DNA of 64,000 nucleotides from Corynebacterium pseudopelargi (GCF_003814005.1 NZ_CP033898.1:806001-870000), one strand, 5' to 3'; shown: positions 9,513 through 19,549, counted from the stretch's first letter. Numbers and translations are program-made. Notes: a model not told the origin generated them from the sequence alone.

Positions 9513-10609
9513 CCCAAATCATCATCGCTGCCGCTGTGGCGCTGCTGGTATCGGTGCTGCTAACCCCGGTGCTGATCAAACGCTTTAGCGCCGAGGGGAT
9601 CGGCCAGGAAATCCGTGAGGAAGGGCCGAAATCTCACCTGCGCAAACGCGGCACCCCAACGATGGGCGGCATCGCCATTATCACCGCAATCTCGGTGGCC
9701 TACCTGGTCACGGGCATTTATGGCGAGCTCACCCACCAGGGTGGTTTTAGCGCAACCGGTGCCGTGGTGATGTTCTTGATGCTCGCACTCGGCGGTTTGG
9801 GCTTTGCCGATGACTTCATCAAACTCTACAAAGGCCGCAACCTCGGGCTGAATAAAAAAGCCAAGCTCATCGGCCAATTCGCCGCAGCGATGATCTTCGG
9901 CGTGCTCATTTTGCAATTCCCCGATGAAAACGGCCTGACCCCCGGTTCCACGCACCTGAGCTTCTTGCGCGATATCGGAAGCTGGGATCTCGCCGTGGGC
10001 CCGACCATCATCGGCATCGTCGTATTCCTGGCTTTCATTTACATTCTTGTCTCTGCCTGGTCTAATGCCGTGAACCTCACCGATGGCCTCGACGGCCTGG
10101 CTGCTGGCACCACCGGCATCGTCATGGGCGTGTACACCCTGATCACCTTCTGGCAGTACCGAAACGCCTGCACCGCCGGTGCTGAGCCGGGCTGCTACAA
10201 CGTGCGTGACCCGCTCGACCTCGCCATTTTGGCCGCCGCGGGCATGGGCGCCTGCGTGGGCTTTTTGTGGTGGAACGCCGCCCCGGCCCAAATCTTCATG
10301 GGCGATACCGGTTCCTTGGCGCTCGGCGGCTTGGTCGCTGGCATCTCGGTAACCTCGCGCACCGAGCTATTGATGATCGTGGTTGGCCTGCTCTTCGTGC
10401 TGGAGGCGGCCTCTGTGGTGATCCAAGTGGCCAGCTTTAAAACGACCGGCAAGCGCGTGTTTAAGATGGCGCCGCTGCATCACCATTTCGAGCACATCAA
10501 TTGGGCCGAAACCACCGTGGTGATCCGCTTCTGGCTGCTTGCAGGGCTGTTCGGCATGATCGGCATCGCCATTTTCTACGGCGAGTGGCTCTCCCTGGCG
10601 GGGGTATAA
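9509..10609 (+). CDS. mraY: Phospho-MurNAc-pentapeptide transferase MraY
   Basis: Integral membrane enzyme that moves phospho-MurNAc-pentapeptide to undecaprenyl phosphate, forming lipid I. The 366 residues have about ten transmembrane helices. The active-site motifs are intact: GFADDFIK for the first aspartates, [10 protein letters not shown], and the loop MAPLHHHFE near residue 320. The start is GTG at 9509, overlapping murF by 4 nt. It is followed by murD after 3 nt. Confidence 0.97.
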   Translation: MTQIIIAAAVALLVSVLLTPVLIKRFSAEGIGQEIREEGPKSHLRKRGTPTMGGIAIITAISVAYLVTGIYGELTHQGGFSATGAVVMFLMLALGGLGFADDFIKLYKGRNLGLNKKAKLIGQFAAAMIFGVLILQFPDENGLTPGSTHLSFLRDIGSWDLAVGPTIIGIVVFLAFIYILVSAWSNAVNLTDGLDGLAAGTTGIVMGVYTLITFWQYRNACTAGAEPGCYNVRDPLDLAILAAAGMGACVGFLWWNAAPAQIFMGDTGSLALGGLVAGISVTSRTELLMIVVGLLFVLEAASVVIQVASFKTTGKRVFKMAPLHHHFEHINWAETTVVIRFWLLAGLFGMIGIAIFYGEWLSLAGV

Positions 10610-10612
10610 GCC

Positions 10613-11977
10613 ATGGCATCCTCACTGCTTGAAGGCAAAATCATCGTCGCCGGTGCCGGCATTTCCGGTATCGGCACAGCACGGCTATTACAAAAGGTCG
10701 AAGCACATTTCGAGCTTGTCGACGCCTCCCCAGAAGCCCTCGAACGTGCCCAGGGGATCCCCACTGCCCTCATCGGGCCAGACACCCTTGAAGGCGCCTC
10801 GCTGGTAGTGACCTCGCCGGGTTGGCGCCCAGACTCGCCACTGCTGCTCGAGGCAGCCCAACGCGAGATCCCGGTCATTGGCGATGTTGAGCTTGCCTAC
10901 CGCCTTGATCGCGATGGTGCCTTTGGCAAGCCGCGCACCTGGATGGTGGTAACCGGAACAAATGGCAAAACCACCACCACCGCCATGCTGGCTGCGATGA
11001 TGCAAGCCGGCGGCTTCGAGGCTCAAGCCGTAGGCAATATCGGTGTGTCTATCGCCGAGGCACTGCTTGGCCCTCGCATTGATGTGCTCGTTGCAGAACT
11101 CTCTAGCTTCCAACTGCACTGGGCACCAACCCTGGTGCCTGATGTGGGCGTATTGCTCAACCTTGCCGATGATCACATTGATTGGCACGGCAGCTTCGAG
11201 GCATACGCGCAGGCCAAGGCCAAAGTTTTGGCAGCACCTATTCATATTGCCGGTATTGAAGATCCAGCCGTAGCCGAGCTCGCAGATGATCGCAGCATTG
11301 GTTTTCGCCTGGAGGCGCCTCAAGCCAATGAGCTTGGGGTGCTCAACGGCATGCTGGTTTCTCGCGCTTTCGGCGATTCCAATCTTCCGCTGGCACCAAC
11401 CGAGGGGATCCAACCTCCAGGGCCTGCCGGTATTGCCGATGCCTTGGCAGCGGCTGCAGCAGCTCGCTCCCAGGGGGTAAGCCCCGAAGCAATTGCCCAG
11501 GCCTTGCAAGAGTTCCAGGTTGCAGGCCACCGCGGCCAGCGGGTGGAAAACGAAGGCGGTGTTGTGGCGGTGGATAACTCCAAGGCCACCAACCCCCATG
11601 CTGCCGACGCTGCGCTTGCGGGCTTTGAGTCCATCATTTGGATTGCTGGTGGCCAGCTCAAGGGCGCAAGCGTAGAAGAGCTGGTGCGCAACCACGCCGA
11701 TCGCCTCAAAGCGGCAGCGCTGCTTGGTGTGGACCGCGAAGAAATTGCAGCACAGTTGCGTGCGCACGCACCAGGTGTAGAGATCATGTGCACCGCATCG
11801 ACCGATCCCGATAAGGCGATGGGTGAGGTAGTGGGGTTCGCCCTTTCTAGGTATGAGGATTCCGACGCCATCGTGCTGGCACCTGCAGCAGCCAGCTTGG
11901 ACATGTACACCAGCATGGCGCAGCGCGGTGACCTCTTTGCCTATTACATTCAAGCATTGAGCAAGTCAGCCAGATAG
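10613..11977 (+). CDS. murD: UDP-MurNAc-L-Ala:D-glutamate ligase
   Basis: Cytoplasmic ligase adding D-glutamate to UDP-MurNAc-L-alanine. The 454 residues begin with a Rossmann-like GAGISGIGTARLL motif. The ATP loop GTNGKTTTT follows at 115-123, then NLADDHIDWHGSFEAY and the C-terminal domain with VDNSKATNPHA and APAAASLDMY. It starts 3 nt after the mraY stop and is followed by ftsW after 16 nt, within the continuous cell-wall unit. Confidence 0.96.
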   Translation: MASSLLEGKIIVAGAGISGIGTARLLQKVEAHFELVDASPEALERAQGIPTALIGPDTLEGASLVVTSPGWRPDSPLLLEAAQREIPVIGDVELAYRLDRDGAFGKPRTWMVVTGTNGKTTTTAMLAAMMQAGGFEAQAVGNIGVSIAEALLGPRIDVLVAELSSFQLHWAPTLVPDVGVLLNLADDHIDWHGSFEAYAQAKAKVLAAPIHIAGIEDPAVAELADDRSIGFRLEAPQANELGVLNGMLVSRAFGDSNLPLAPTEGIQPPGPAGIADALAAAAAARSQGVSPEAIAQALQEFQVAGHRGQRVENEGGVVAVDNSKATNPHAADAALAGFESIIWIAGGQLKGASVEELVRNHADRLKAAALLGVDREEIAAQLRAHAPGVEIMCTASTDPDKAMGEVVGFALSRYEDSDAIVLAPAAASLDMYTSMAQRGDLFAYYIQALSKSAR

Positions 11978-11993
11978 ATCTTGAGGAGACACC

Positions 11994-13529
11994 ATGGCAC
12001 AGGGGTTGAACACCATTGCAAAGGCTGTTGGTTCGCGCCTGCGTGAAACCAGGCGCCGCCCCCTGGCCGATTACTACATCCTGATCATCGTCATCGGGCT
12101 GCTCACCGTCATCGGTGTGACACTGGTGGCCTCGAGTTCCATGACGTGGTCGATCTCGGCTGGCGGCAGCGCATGGACTACTGCGCTGCGTCAAACCATC
12201 ATGGTGATCCTCGGTTTGGGTGCCGGTTGGCTTGCCTTGAGGGTCCCACCGGGTGCGGTGCGCCGCATGGCCTTGCCATTTTTGGTCGTGTCTGTGGCCT
12301 TGCTCATTTTGGTGCTCACCCCGCTTGGCACCGGTTATGAGCAGGTGGGTTCCCAATCCTGGCTGGTGTTAGGTCCGCTTTCTTTTCAGCCTTCTGAGGT
12401 AGCCCGTATTGCCATCGCCATTTGGGGCGCGAGCTTTCTAGCCAATGGCGAACCGGGCACCAAGGAATTCAATCGCCGCATGTACTGGTTCCTTGGCGTC
12501 AGCCTTGCCATGTGTGGCTTGATCGCCATGGAGCACGACACCGGCATGGCCGTGACCTTCCTCATCGTGGTGTTTGCCGTATCAGTCTTCGCCGGCCTGG
12601 ATGGGCGCATGGTGTGGGGCACCGTCATCGCCGCCTTCGGCGCAATCGTGATGGTCTCCGTTGGCGGTGGCTACCGCAGCGACCGCATCGCGGTGTATTT
12701 CGATGCCCTCTTCGGGCGTTTCGACGACACCTCCGGTAAGGCATACCAGTCCTATCAGGGCTTCCTTTCGCTTGCCGACGGTTCCCTCACCGGCCTGGGC
12801 CTAGGCCAATCACGCGCCAAGTGGTTCTACTTGCCGGAGGCAAAAAACGACTTCATTTTCGCCGTGGTGGGCGAGGAGCTCGGCTTTGTTGGCGCCGCCG
12901 TCATCGTTGGACTATTCGCCACCCTAGGCGTGGTGGGATTCCGCACCGCCAAGCGCTGCTCCAACATGTACCTCTCACTGCTCGCCGGTGCGCTTACCGC
13001 ATCGGTGGTGGTGCAGGCCTTTGTCAACATGGCCTATGTGGTGGGGCTTGTGCCGGTGACCGGTATTCAGCTCCCACTGATCTCCGCCGGTGGTACCTCG
13101 GCCATTATTACGCTCACGGCCATGGGCCTGTTGCTTAGCTGTGCACGCCATGAGCCAGAGGCAATCTCTGCCATGCGCTCTTATGGCAGGCCAACCCTTG
13201 ACAGGCTTGTTGGTTTACCTGAGCCCTCATTAGAAGGCATCTCTGCGAGCAAATCGGTCCGCGCCAAGGCAGCTTCTTCTGCTTCTGGCAGCAGGCAAGA
13301 GGCTCGGCGCAGGCCAGCACCAAGCCGCGAAGCAGGAAGAACGCGCCCGCAGCGTGTTACCCCGGAGCGGGTAAATCCACGTCGCAGCCAGGCCCGCCCG
13401 GGTGCTGAGAGCGCCCAAGATACAGCTTCGGGCAATCGCTCGCGCCGATCCGAAGGTGGCGCTGGTAGCCTGAATAACCGTTCACGGGGGCAACGCCCCG
13501 CCCCACATCGCGACCGCAGGAGGCGCTAG
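11994..13529 (+). CDS. ftsW: Septal peptidoglycan polymerase FtsW (SEDS family)
   Basis: SEDS-family membrane glycosyltransferase that polymerises lipid II at the septum with FtsI. The 511 residues contain about ten transmembrane helices up to roughly residue 385. The conserved segments include GSQSWLVLGPLSFQPSEVARI, the loop containing GLGLGQSRAKWFYLPEAKNDFIF (SEDS signature), and GIQLPLISAGGTS. A long basic Ser/Arg/Pro-rich cytoplasmic tail of about 110 residues follows, which is longer than in E. coli but common in actinobacteria. The ATG at 11994 follows TGAGGAGAC. murG begins on the next base after its stop. Confidence 0.95.
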   Translation: MAQGLNTIAKAVGSRLRETRRRPLADYYILIIVIGLLTVIGVTLVASSSMTWSISAGGSAWTTALRQTIMVILGLGAGWLALRVPPGAVRRMALPFLVVSVALLILVLTPLGTGYEQVGSQSWLVLGPLSFQPSEVARIAIAIWGASFLANGEPGTKEFNRRMYWFLGVSLAMCGLIAMEHDTGMAVTFLIVVFAVSVFAGLDGRMVWGTVIAAFGAIVMVSVGGGYRSDRIAVYFDALFGRFDDTSGKAYQSYQGFLSLADGSLTGLGLGQSRAKWFYLPEAKNDFIFAVVGEELGFVGAAVIVGLFATLGVVGFRTAKRCSNMYLSLLAGALTASVVVQAFVNMAYVVGLVPVTGIQLPLISAGGTSAIITLTAMGLLLSCARHEPEAISAMRSYGRPTLDRLVGLPEPSLEGISASKSVRAKAASSASGSRQEARRRPAPSREAGRTRPQRVTPERVNPRRSQARPGAESAQDTASGNRSRRSEGGAGSLNNRSRGQRPAPHRDRRRR

Positions 13530-14582
13530 ATGCAACACAGGAAGATCGTCGTTGCAGGCGGAGGAACCGCAGGCCATATCGAGCCAGCCATGGCAGTAGC
13601 AGAAGCGCTTCGCGAGCGCGGCTTTGAAGTGATTGCCCTTGGTACCGAACGAGGCCTAGAAACCACCATCGTGCCCGAACGAGGCTTCGAGCTGGCCCTT
13701 ATCCAACCAGTGCCAGTGCCGCGCAAGCTCAACATGGATCTACTCCGTTTACCGCGTCGCGTATGGAAGGCCATGCGCCAATCGCGCGAGGTGCTCAAGC
13801 AGGCCGATGTCTTGATCGGCTTCGGTGGCTATGTGGCAGCACCTGCCTATATCGCAGCAAGGTCCTTGCGCATGCCAATGCTGGTGCACGAGGCCAATGC
13901 TCGCGCCGGTATGGCCAATAAGCTCGGCGTGTGGCTTGGCGGCATGGGGCTTAATGCCGCGCCGGATTCGGGCATGAAAGGCGAAGTCGTAGGCATTCCC
14001 ATCCGCAACATGGAAGATCCCGATGCCAAAGACCGCGCCCTAAAGCTTTGGGGCCTGGATCCGCAGCGTCCCGTGGTGTTAGTCACCGGTGGTTCTCAAG
14101 GTGCGGCCTCTATTAACTCGGCTGTTGCCGAAGGTTTGGATCGGGTACTCGAGCAAGGCGTGCAGGTACTGCACTCCTATGGCAAGAAAAACACTGCCCC
14201 TCAAGCGCGCGAGGGCTATGTGCCTGTGCCGTATATCGAGGACATGGCTGCAGCCTATGCCATTGCCTCGCTGGTGGTCTGCCGCGCTGGTGCCATGACG
14301 GTGGCAGAAAATACCGCGGCCGGTGTGCCAGCGGTGTATGTGCCCCTGCCGCACGGCAATGGCGAACAAGGCCTCAATGCCTTGCAGGTTGTGCAAGCTG
14401 GCGGGGCGCAGTTGGTAGAGGACCAAGAATTCGACGGCACGGCTTTTGCAGACTACGTCACCGGAATCTTGGGTGATGATTCGCTTCGCGCAAGCATGGC
14501 CAAGCAGACCAAAGAAAGCGTTGGCGCGAATGCCGCAGAGCATATCGCCGACATGGTCGTGCATATCACCAGCGAAGACTAA
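13530..14582 (+). CDS. murG: UDP-GlcNAc:lipid I N-acetylglucosaminyltransferase
   Basis: Peripheral inner-membrane GT28 glycosyltransferase that converts lipid I to lipid II. The 350 residues start with the G-loop GGGTAGH (8-14). A second glycine-rich loop, TGGSQGA, opens the C-terminal domain, and the UDP-GlcNAc site is CRAGAMTVAE. The start abuts the ftsW stop directly, so no independent signals are needed. A 36- to 84-nt stretch separates it from murC, depending on the murC start. Confidence 0.96.
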   Translation: MQHRKIVVAGGGTAGHIEPAMAVAEALRERGFEVIALGTERGLETTIVPERGFELALIQPVPVPRKLNMDLLRLPRRVWKAMRQSREVLKQADVLIGFGGYVAAPAYIAARSLRMPMLVHEANARAGMANKLGVWLGGMGLNAAPDSGMKGEVVGIPIRNMEDPDAKDRALKLWGLDPQRPVVLVTGGSQGAASINSAVAEGLDRVLEQGVQVLHSYGKKNTAPQAREGYVPVPYIEDMAAAYAIASLVVCRAGAMTVAENTAAGVPAVYVPLPHGNGEQGLNALQVVQAGGAQLVEDQEFDGTAFADYVTGILGDDSLRASMAKQTKESVGANAAEHIADMVVHITSED

Positions 14583-14666
14583 TCAACGCCAGATCCCAGC
14601 AAGATTGCCCCTAGAACGTTGCAAACAACAGCGTTTGACCCCCAGGATGAAGGACACCCCAAGCTC

Positions 14667-16091
14667 ATGATCGACCTCAGCCGCGTGCACATGATCGGTA
14701 TCGGCGGTGCAGGCATGTCGGGCGTTGCCCGCATTTTGCTCGCCCGTGGTGCCACCGTATCTGGCTCCGACGTCAAAGATTCTCGCCCGCTGCTGGCCTT
14801 ACGTTCCATGGGAGCCAAGATTGCGGTGGGCCACGCCAAGGAAAATCTCGAACTCTGCGGCGAGCTGCCCACGGTCGTGGTCACTTCCTTTGCCGCGATT
14901 CCTCAGTACAACCCTGAGCTGGTGGCTGCGCGAGACGCCGGCATTCCCGTGATCCGACGCTCCGATCTTCTAGGCGAGCTCATGGAGGGCTACCAGCAGG
15001 TGCTCATTGCTGGTACCCACGGCAAAACTTCCACCACTTCGATGACGGTTGTGGCGATGCAGGCTGCAGGGCTTGATCCCAGCTTTGCCATTGGTGGCCA
15101 ATTAAATAAGGCCGGCACCAACGCCCATCACGGCACCGGCAGCGCTTTCGTGGCGGAAGCCGATGAATCTGATGCTTCCTTGTTGCGCTACAAGCCCTCG
15201 GTTGCGGTGGTGACCAATATCGAGCCGGATCACTTGGATTATTTCCGTTCCGAAGACGCCTACTTCAAGGTATTTGAAGATTTCGCCGAGAGGATCGTCG
15301 AAGGGGGATCCCTGGTGGTCTGCTTGGATGATCCCCACGCGGCGGCCTTGGGCGAGCGCTTTAAAGACAAGATCAATGTGCTAGGTTATGGCACCAGTGA
15401 GGCAGCGAGCCGCCATCCCGAGCTTGCCCACACGGTGGTGGAGTCCATGCAGGTAGAAGCAGCAGGAACCCGCTGTGCCTTGCGCGTGGGGGAGCAGCAC
15501 ACCGAAGTGTTGATGCGCATTCCTGGTACCCACATGGTGCTCAATGCCGCAGCAGCGCTCACCGCTGGTGTGCTGGCTGGCGGCAACTTGGAGGAGCTGG
15601 CTCAGGGTATTTGTGATTTTTCTGGTGTGCGCCGTCGCTTCGAATTCCATGGTGAAGTAAGCCAGGGCCGCGCCAAGCGTGCCTTGGTCTACGACGATTA
15701 CGCCCACCATCCCACTGAGGTCGAGGCGGTGCTCCGCGCAGCCCGTGAGCGCCAGGAGGCCATTGGTGGCGGCAAGATCATTGCCGTATTCCAACCTCAC
15801 CTGTATTCGCGCACCATCGAGTTTGCTGATGAGTTCGCCCAAGCACTTTCGCTTGCCGACGCCGCCGTGGTGCTCGACATCTACGGCGCCAGGGAGGAGC
15901 CGGTAGAAGGAGTGAGCTCGCGGATCATCACCGAGTCGATGACGATCCCGACCGTATTCGAGCCCACCTTCTTAGATGTGCCCGAACGCGTGGCAGAGAT
16001 TGCAGAAGAACGAGACATGATTTTGACCATCGGTGCTGGCAGCGTGACCATGCTTGCCGATGAGATTTTGAAGCGTTTGAAGGAAGCCTAA
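14667..16091 (+). CDS. murC: UDP-MurNAc:L-alanine ligase
   Basis: First Mur ligase, adding L-alanine to UDP-MurNAc. From the ATG at 14667 the protein has 474 residues with [18 protein letters not shown] near the start, the ATP loop GTHGKTS (116-122), [10 protein letters not shown], and the C-terminal DDYAHHPTE plus FQPHLYSRT motifs. A TTG at 14619 would add 16 residues but has no ribosome site, whereas AAGGAC precedes the ATG by about 11 nt, so I chose the ATG. The stop overlaps the ftsQ start by one base. Confidence 0.94.
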   Translation: MIDLSRVHMIGIGGAGMSGVARILLARGATVSGSDVKDSRPLLALRSMGAKIAVGHAKENLELCGELPTVVVTSFAAIPQYNPELVAARDAGIPVIRRSDLLGELMEGYQQVLIAGTHGKTSTTSMTVVAMQAAGLDPSFAIGGQLNKAGTNAHHGTGSAFVAEADESDASLLRYKPSVAVVTNIEPDHLDYFRSEDAYFKVFEDFAERIVEGGSLVVCLDDPHAAALGERFKDKINVLGYGTSEAASRHPELAHTVVESMQVEAAGTRCALRVGEQHTEVLMRIPGTHMVLNAAAALTAGVLAGGNLEELAQGICDFSGVRRRFEFHGEVSQGRAKRALVYDDYAHHPTEVEAVLRAARERQEAIGGGKIIAVFQPHLYSRTIEFADEFAQALSLADAAVVLDIYGAREEPVEGVSSRIITESMTIPTVFEPTFLDVPERVAEIAEERDMILTIGAGSVTMLADEILKRLKEA

Positions 16092-16738
16092 TGTCGAAGC
16101 GGGTATGGCTTAGCCTCGTGCTGCTGGTGCTAGTAGCAGCCATCCTGGCGGCGATAGCGTGGTTTTCTCCGCTGTTTGTGGCCAACAACGTTAAAGTTGA
16201 GGGCAATCAGCGCAGCAGCGTGGAAGAAATTGAGCAAGCCGCTGATATCCCAAGTGACGCTAAGCTTCTGCCGCTTTCAAGCAAGCAGGTGGCTACCCGA
16301 GTAAGCCAATTGCCGTGGGTGGCCAAGGTCTCTGTGCATAAGCAACTGCCCGATACCGTCGTCATCGAAGTATCGGAGCATCAGCCTGTTGGCTACATCG
16401 ATAAATCCGATGGGCACCACATCTTCAACGCCGAGGGCACGGTGTTTTTGATCAGCGATGATCCTGCTGGCGCCACCAAGGTTGTTGGTGATGACCAAGC
16501 CTCCCAGGAGGCCGCTGCCGAGGTGCTTGCAGCTATTGATCCTGCTCAACGGGAAAGAATCGCCGAGATCGAGGCCAATAACCCCAACGCCATTTCGCTG
16601 AAGTTGGACAATGGCCACACCATTTTCTGGGGTTCTTTAGACAACACTCACAATAAGGCCGTGGCGATGAAGGCGGCGTTGAGCCGCGAGGAACAATTCG
16701 TTGATATCAGTGCCGCTCCCGATATTGCGGTGCGCTAA
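16091..16738 (+). CDS. ftsQ: Cell division protein FtsQ
   Basis: A 215-residue bitopic divisome protein. A very short basic N-terminus (MSKRVW) precedes one membrane helix (about 6-27). An extracellular POTRA domain (about 33-100) includes VKVEGNQRSSVEEIEQAA, and a beta domain follows with LPDTVVIEVSEHQPVGYI. The N-terminal cytoplasmic part is shorter than in many actinobacteria. The start overlaps the murC stop by one base. A 181-nt gap with regulatory signals follows before ftsZ. Confidence 0.93.
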   Translation: MSKRVWLSLVLLVLVAAILAAIAWFSPLFVANNVKVEGNQRSSVEEIEQAADIPSDAKLLPLSSKQVATRVSQLPWVAKVSVHKQLPDTVVIEVSEHQPVGYIDKSDGHHIFNAEGTVFLISDDPAGATKVVGDDQASQEAAAEVLAAIDPAQRERIAEIEANNPNAISLKLDNGHTIFWGSLDNTHNKAVAMKAALSREEQFVDISAAPDIAVR

Positions 16739-16778
16739 AACCGCAGGTCAAAAGTCTCAAGTAGAAGTTTAGGGTCTC

Positions 16779-16835
16779 GACACGCGGGAAAATGTCCGCC
16801 ACATTTTGCTCCGCGTCGTTCAAGATGGTTGTAAT
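16779..16835 (+). promoter_or_regulatory. Candidate ftsZ promoter with palindrome and WhiA-type box
   Basis: AAAATGT (16789-16795) and ACATTTT (16801-16807) form an exact inverted repeat around CCGCC. A GACAC motif at 16779-16783 matches the box bound by actinobacterial WhiA, which is known to act at ftsZ promoters. A possible promoter lies just downstream: TTGCTC (16806-16811), 18 nt, then TGTAAT (16830-16835). The palindrome would overlap the -35, as a repressor site would. Confidence 0.5.
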
Positions 16836-16919
16836 GCATCGCCAACCCAGGGTCGTTTCCAGTGGCGGTGAGACGCATAGCTAGCAATAAACTTGTACAA
16901 AGAAAGGCGAGCCTCGCTC

Positions 16920-18164
16920 ATGACTTCCCCAGATAACTACCTCGCCGTCATAAAGGTCGTCGGTGTCGGCGGCGGTGGCGTCAATGCTGTTGACCGCATG
17001 ATCGAAGAAGGCCTCAAGGGCGTGGAGTTCATCGCCGTGAACACCGACTCCCAGGCCCTTATGTTCTCCGACGCCGACGTCAAGTTGGATATCGGACGCG
17101 AAGCCACCCGTGGCCTCGGCGCGGGCGCCAACCCCGAGGTTGGCCGCACCTCCGCAGAAGACCACAAATCCGAGATCGAAGAAACCCTCAAGGGTGCCGA
17201 CATGGTCTTTGTTACCGCAGGCGAAGGCGGCGGCACCGGCACCGGCGCGGCCCCTGTGGTTGCCAGCATTGCTAAGAAGATGGGCGCGCTGACCGTTGGT
17301 GTTGTTACCCGCCCCTTCAACTTTGAAGGCAAGCGCCGCACCCGCCAGGCCATGGAGGGCATCCAGGCGCTGCGCGAGGTATGCGACACCCTCATCGTGA
17401 TCCCCAACCAGCGTCTGCTGGAAATGGGCGATCCTGATCTGACCATGGATGAAGCCTTCCGCGCTGCAGACCAGGTGCTCTACAACGGTGTGCAGGGTAT
17501 TACGAACCTCATCACCATCCCCGGCATGATCAACGTCGACTTCGCAGACGTTCGCTCCGTGATGGCCGATGCCGGCTCCGCGCTCATGGGCGTTGGTTCT
17601 GCTTCTGGCGATAACCGCGTATTTGAGGCAGCCCAGCAAGCGATCAACTCGCCATTGCTGGAGGCCACCATGGAAGGCGCTACCGGCGTGCTGCTTTCCG
17701 TTGCAGGTGGTTCCGATCTTGGCCTGCAGGAAGTCAACGATGCATCCAGCATGATTTCCGAGCTTGCCGACGACGACGTGAACCTCATCTTCGGTACGAT
17801 CTTCGACGATAACCTCGGCGATGAAGTTGTCGTTACCGTCATTGCCACCGGCTTTAATGGTGTAGAAAACAAGCTTCCCTCCAAGAAGGAGCCAGAGCAG
17901 GCAGCGCCTTCGCCTACTCCCGCACCGGAGTCGAGCTCCTTGTTCCAGCAGGACGAGGTGCCAAGCCCCCGTCATGCACTCAGCGATGAAGATCCGCAGC
18001 GCTATGAGGCTTCCCGCCAGGAGCCACAGCGTGGCGATTCGCGCGAACACTACGGTTCTCGCTCCGGTCTGTTTACCAACCGCGAGGAACGCCGCGATAC
18101 CTACAGCGATCGCTATAACCGCGGTGACGAAGACGATATCGACGTCCCGGACTTCCTCCGTTAA
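16920..18164 (+). CDS. ftsZ: Cell division GTPase FtsZ
   Basis: Tubulin-like GTPase that polymerises into the Z-ring. The 414 residues contain the nucleotide-binding [13 protein letters not shown] near the start, the tubulin signature GGGTGTG (103-109), and the T7-loop/catalytic region with [12 protein letters not shown] disordered linker of about 90 residues leads to the conserved C-terminal peptide [10 protein letters not shown], which binds SepF and FtsW. I chose the ATG at 16920 (AAAGGCGAG site about 10 nt upstream). A TTG 27 nt earlier would place unrelated residues in front of the standard [15 protein letters not shown] start. pgeF follows after 3 nt. Confidence 0.97.
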   Translation: MTSPDNYLAVIKVVGVGGGGVNAVDRMIEEGLKGVEFIAVNTDSQALMFSDADVKLDIGREATRGLGAGANPEVGRTSAEDHKSEIEETLKGADMVFVTAGEGGGTGTGAAPVVASIAKKMGALTVGVVTRPFNFEGKRRTRQAMEGIQALREVCDTLIVIPNQRLLEMGDPDLTMDEAFRAADQVLYNGVQGITNLITIPGMINVDFADVRSVMADAGSALMGVGSASGDNRVFEAAQQAINSPLLEATMEGATGVLLSVAGGSDLGLQEVNDASSMISELADDDVNLIFGTIFDDNLGDEVVVTVIATGFNGVENKLPSKKEPEQAAPSPTPAPESSSLFQQDEVPSPRHALSDEDPQRYEASRQEPQRGDSREHYGSRSGLFTNREERRDTYSDRYNRGDEDDIDVPDFLR

Positions 18165-18167
18165 TAC

Positions 18168-18905
18168 ATGAGCACTGGAAACGACCGCCCCGTCCGCAAG
18201 GTATTTAGCACCAAAGCGGGCGGGGTCTCGCTTAAGCCCTATGCCTCATTCAATCTGGCAACCCATGTTGGTGACGATCCAGAGCATGTGGCGGCCAATC
18301 GTGAGCGCCTGCAAAGAATCCTCGATCTGCCAAAGATCCAGTGGATGGAGCAAATCCACTCGAACACCGTGCAGGTAGTAGAGCAGTATCAGCCCGAGCC
18401 AATCGAGGCCTGCGACGCCATCGTGAGCACGCTCAGGGGCGTTGGCCTTGGGGTGCTGGTGGCAGATTGCGTGCCGATTTTGCTTTCTGACCATCACGCC
18501 GGAGTAATCGCGGCAGTCCATGCTGGGCGTATGGGTGCTAGAAATGGCATCGTGCCGGCCACGGTGCGCACCATGGTGGAATTAGGGGCAAAGGCTGAAG
18601 ATATCCACGCCCTGCTCGGCCCTGCGGCCTCAGGCAGCAACTATGAGGTGCCGGAGCCAATGGCTAGGGATGTAGAACAGCACCTGCCGGGATCGATGGT
18701 TCGAACCAAGGCCGGTACTACCGGTTTGGATCTGCGACGTGGCCTTGTAGTGCAGCTCTATGGGCTAGGGGTGCGCAATGTGTACTCGGACCCTCGCTGC
18801 ACCATCGAGGATGAGACGTTCTTTTCCTACCGTCGAGAAGGCACGACCGGCCGCCAGGCGGGTGTGGTGTGGTTGCCCGAGCAAGCAAGCGAAAAGATTC
18901 ACTAA
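18168..18905 (+). CDS. pgeF: Peptidoglycan editing factor PgeF (YfiH/LACC1 family)
   Basis: A 245-residue member of the Cu-oxidase_4/LACC1 family. PgeF of E. coli prevents misincorporation of serine for alanine in peptidoglycan precursors, and related proteins are purine nucleoside-processing enzymes. The metal-binding pattern is intact: HSNTVQVVE, VLVADCVPILL and AAVHAGRMGARNGIV. The C-terminal YSDPRCTIEDETFFSYRREGTTGRQAG is typical. It starts 3 nt after ftsZ. In related genomes yggS follows, but here sepF comes next after 155 nt. Confidence 0.9.
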   Translation: MSTGNDRPVRKVFSTKAGGVSLKPYASFNLATHVGDDPEHVAANRERLQRILDLPKIQWMEQIHSNTVQVVEQYQPEPIEACDAIVSTLRGVGLGVLVADCVPILLSDHHAGVIAAVHAGRMGARNGIVPATVRTMVELGAKAEDIHALLGPAASGSNYEVPEPMARDVEQHLPGSMVRTKAGTTGLDLRRGLVVQLYGLGVRNVYSDPRCTIEDETFFSYRREGTTGRQAGVVWLPEQASEKIH

Positions 18906-19025
18906 AAGTTTGATCTTTTCACCGTGTCATTCGCGCAACTTCGCCTGCATGGCGGTTAGGTTTTAAAGCAAGCAGCAACGCTTGAACTGAGCAAAAGCAA
19001 CACACACACTTTTTTCAAAGAAGCA

Positions 19026-19044
19026 GTTCACCCAGCAGGTGAAC
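19026..19044. promoter_or_regulatory. Inverted repeat just upstream of the sepF ribosome site
   Basis: GTTCACC and GGTGAAC form an exact 7-bp inverted repeat with a 5-nt loop, ending a few nt before the GAAAGGGAC ribosome site of sepF. It may be an mRNA hairpin or an operator. Confidence 0.45.
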
Positions 19045-19060
19045 ACCGAAAGGGACACAG

Positions 19061-19501
19061 ATGTCATTTGTGAAGAGGACCAAGGAATTCTTCGGGCTCG
19101 ATAACGAGGCCGTGGCCTATGAAGAGGATGCCTACTACGGCGAGCCTCGCTACGAGCACACCTCGAGCTACGCTCCAGAGCGTTCCTACGACCGCTATGA
19201 GGCTTATGATCGCCGAGATGCACGCGCGGCATACCCTTCTTCGATTGTGAACATCACCGCTCACTCCTACAGCGATGCAAAGCGCGTGGGTGAGGCTTTC
19301 CGCGATGGTGACGCCATCGTGCTGGATCTGCGCGACCTGCCTCGCGATGAAGCAAAGCGTTTTGTGGATTTCTCTGCTGGTCTGGTCATGGCAGTCGATG
19401 GTGATCTGTGGAAGCTGGACAACATGGTGTTCGGTCTTCGTCCTCCGCAGGCAGAAGATCTTAACCAAGACGATCTTCGTCGCTCTGCTCGCGTGCACTA
19501 A
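19061..19501 (+). CDS. sepF: Cell division protein SepF
   Basis: A 146-residue protein that anchors FtsZ to the membrane, essential in bacteria lacking FtsA such as this group. An N-terminal amphipathic segment MSFVKRTKEFFGL is followed by an acidic, tyrosine-rich linker (about 18-55). The SepF/DUF552 core (about 60-135) includes YSDAKRVGEAFRDGDAIVLDLRD and RFVDFSAGLVMAVDG. The ATG at 19061 follows GAAAGGGAC. A long hairpin follows the gene. Confidence 0.95.
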   Translation: MSFVKRTKEFFGLDNEAVAYEEDAYYGEPRYEHTSSYAPERSYDRYEAYDRRDARAAYPSSIVNITAHSYSDAKRVGEAFRDGDAIVLDLRDLPRDEAKRFVDFSAGLVMAVDGDLWKLDNMVFGLRPPQAEDLNQDDLRRSARVH

Positions 19502-19549
19502 TCACCGAGAAGGTTTTTCCAAACCTCAAGAGCTTCTGCTGTAACGAGC

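Noticed and set aside
10688..11953. 421-codon minus-strand frame opposite murD
   Set aside because: Antisense to a complete murD; no homology recognised and no start signals.
16881..18050. 389-codon minus-strand frame opposite ftsZ
   Set aside because: Shadow frame of ftsZ; its start lies without a promoter or ribosome site.
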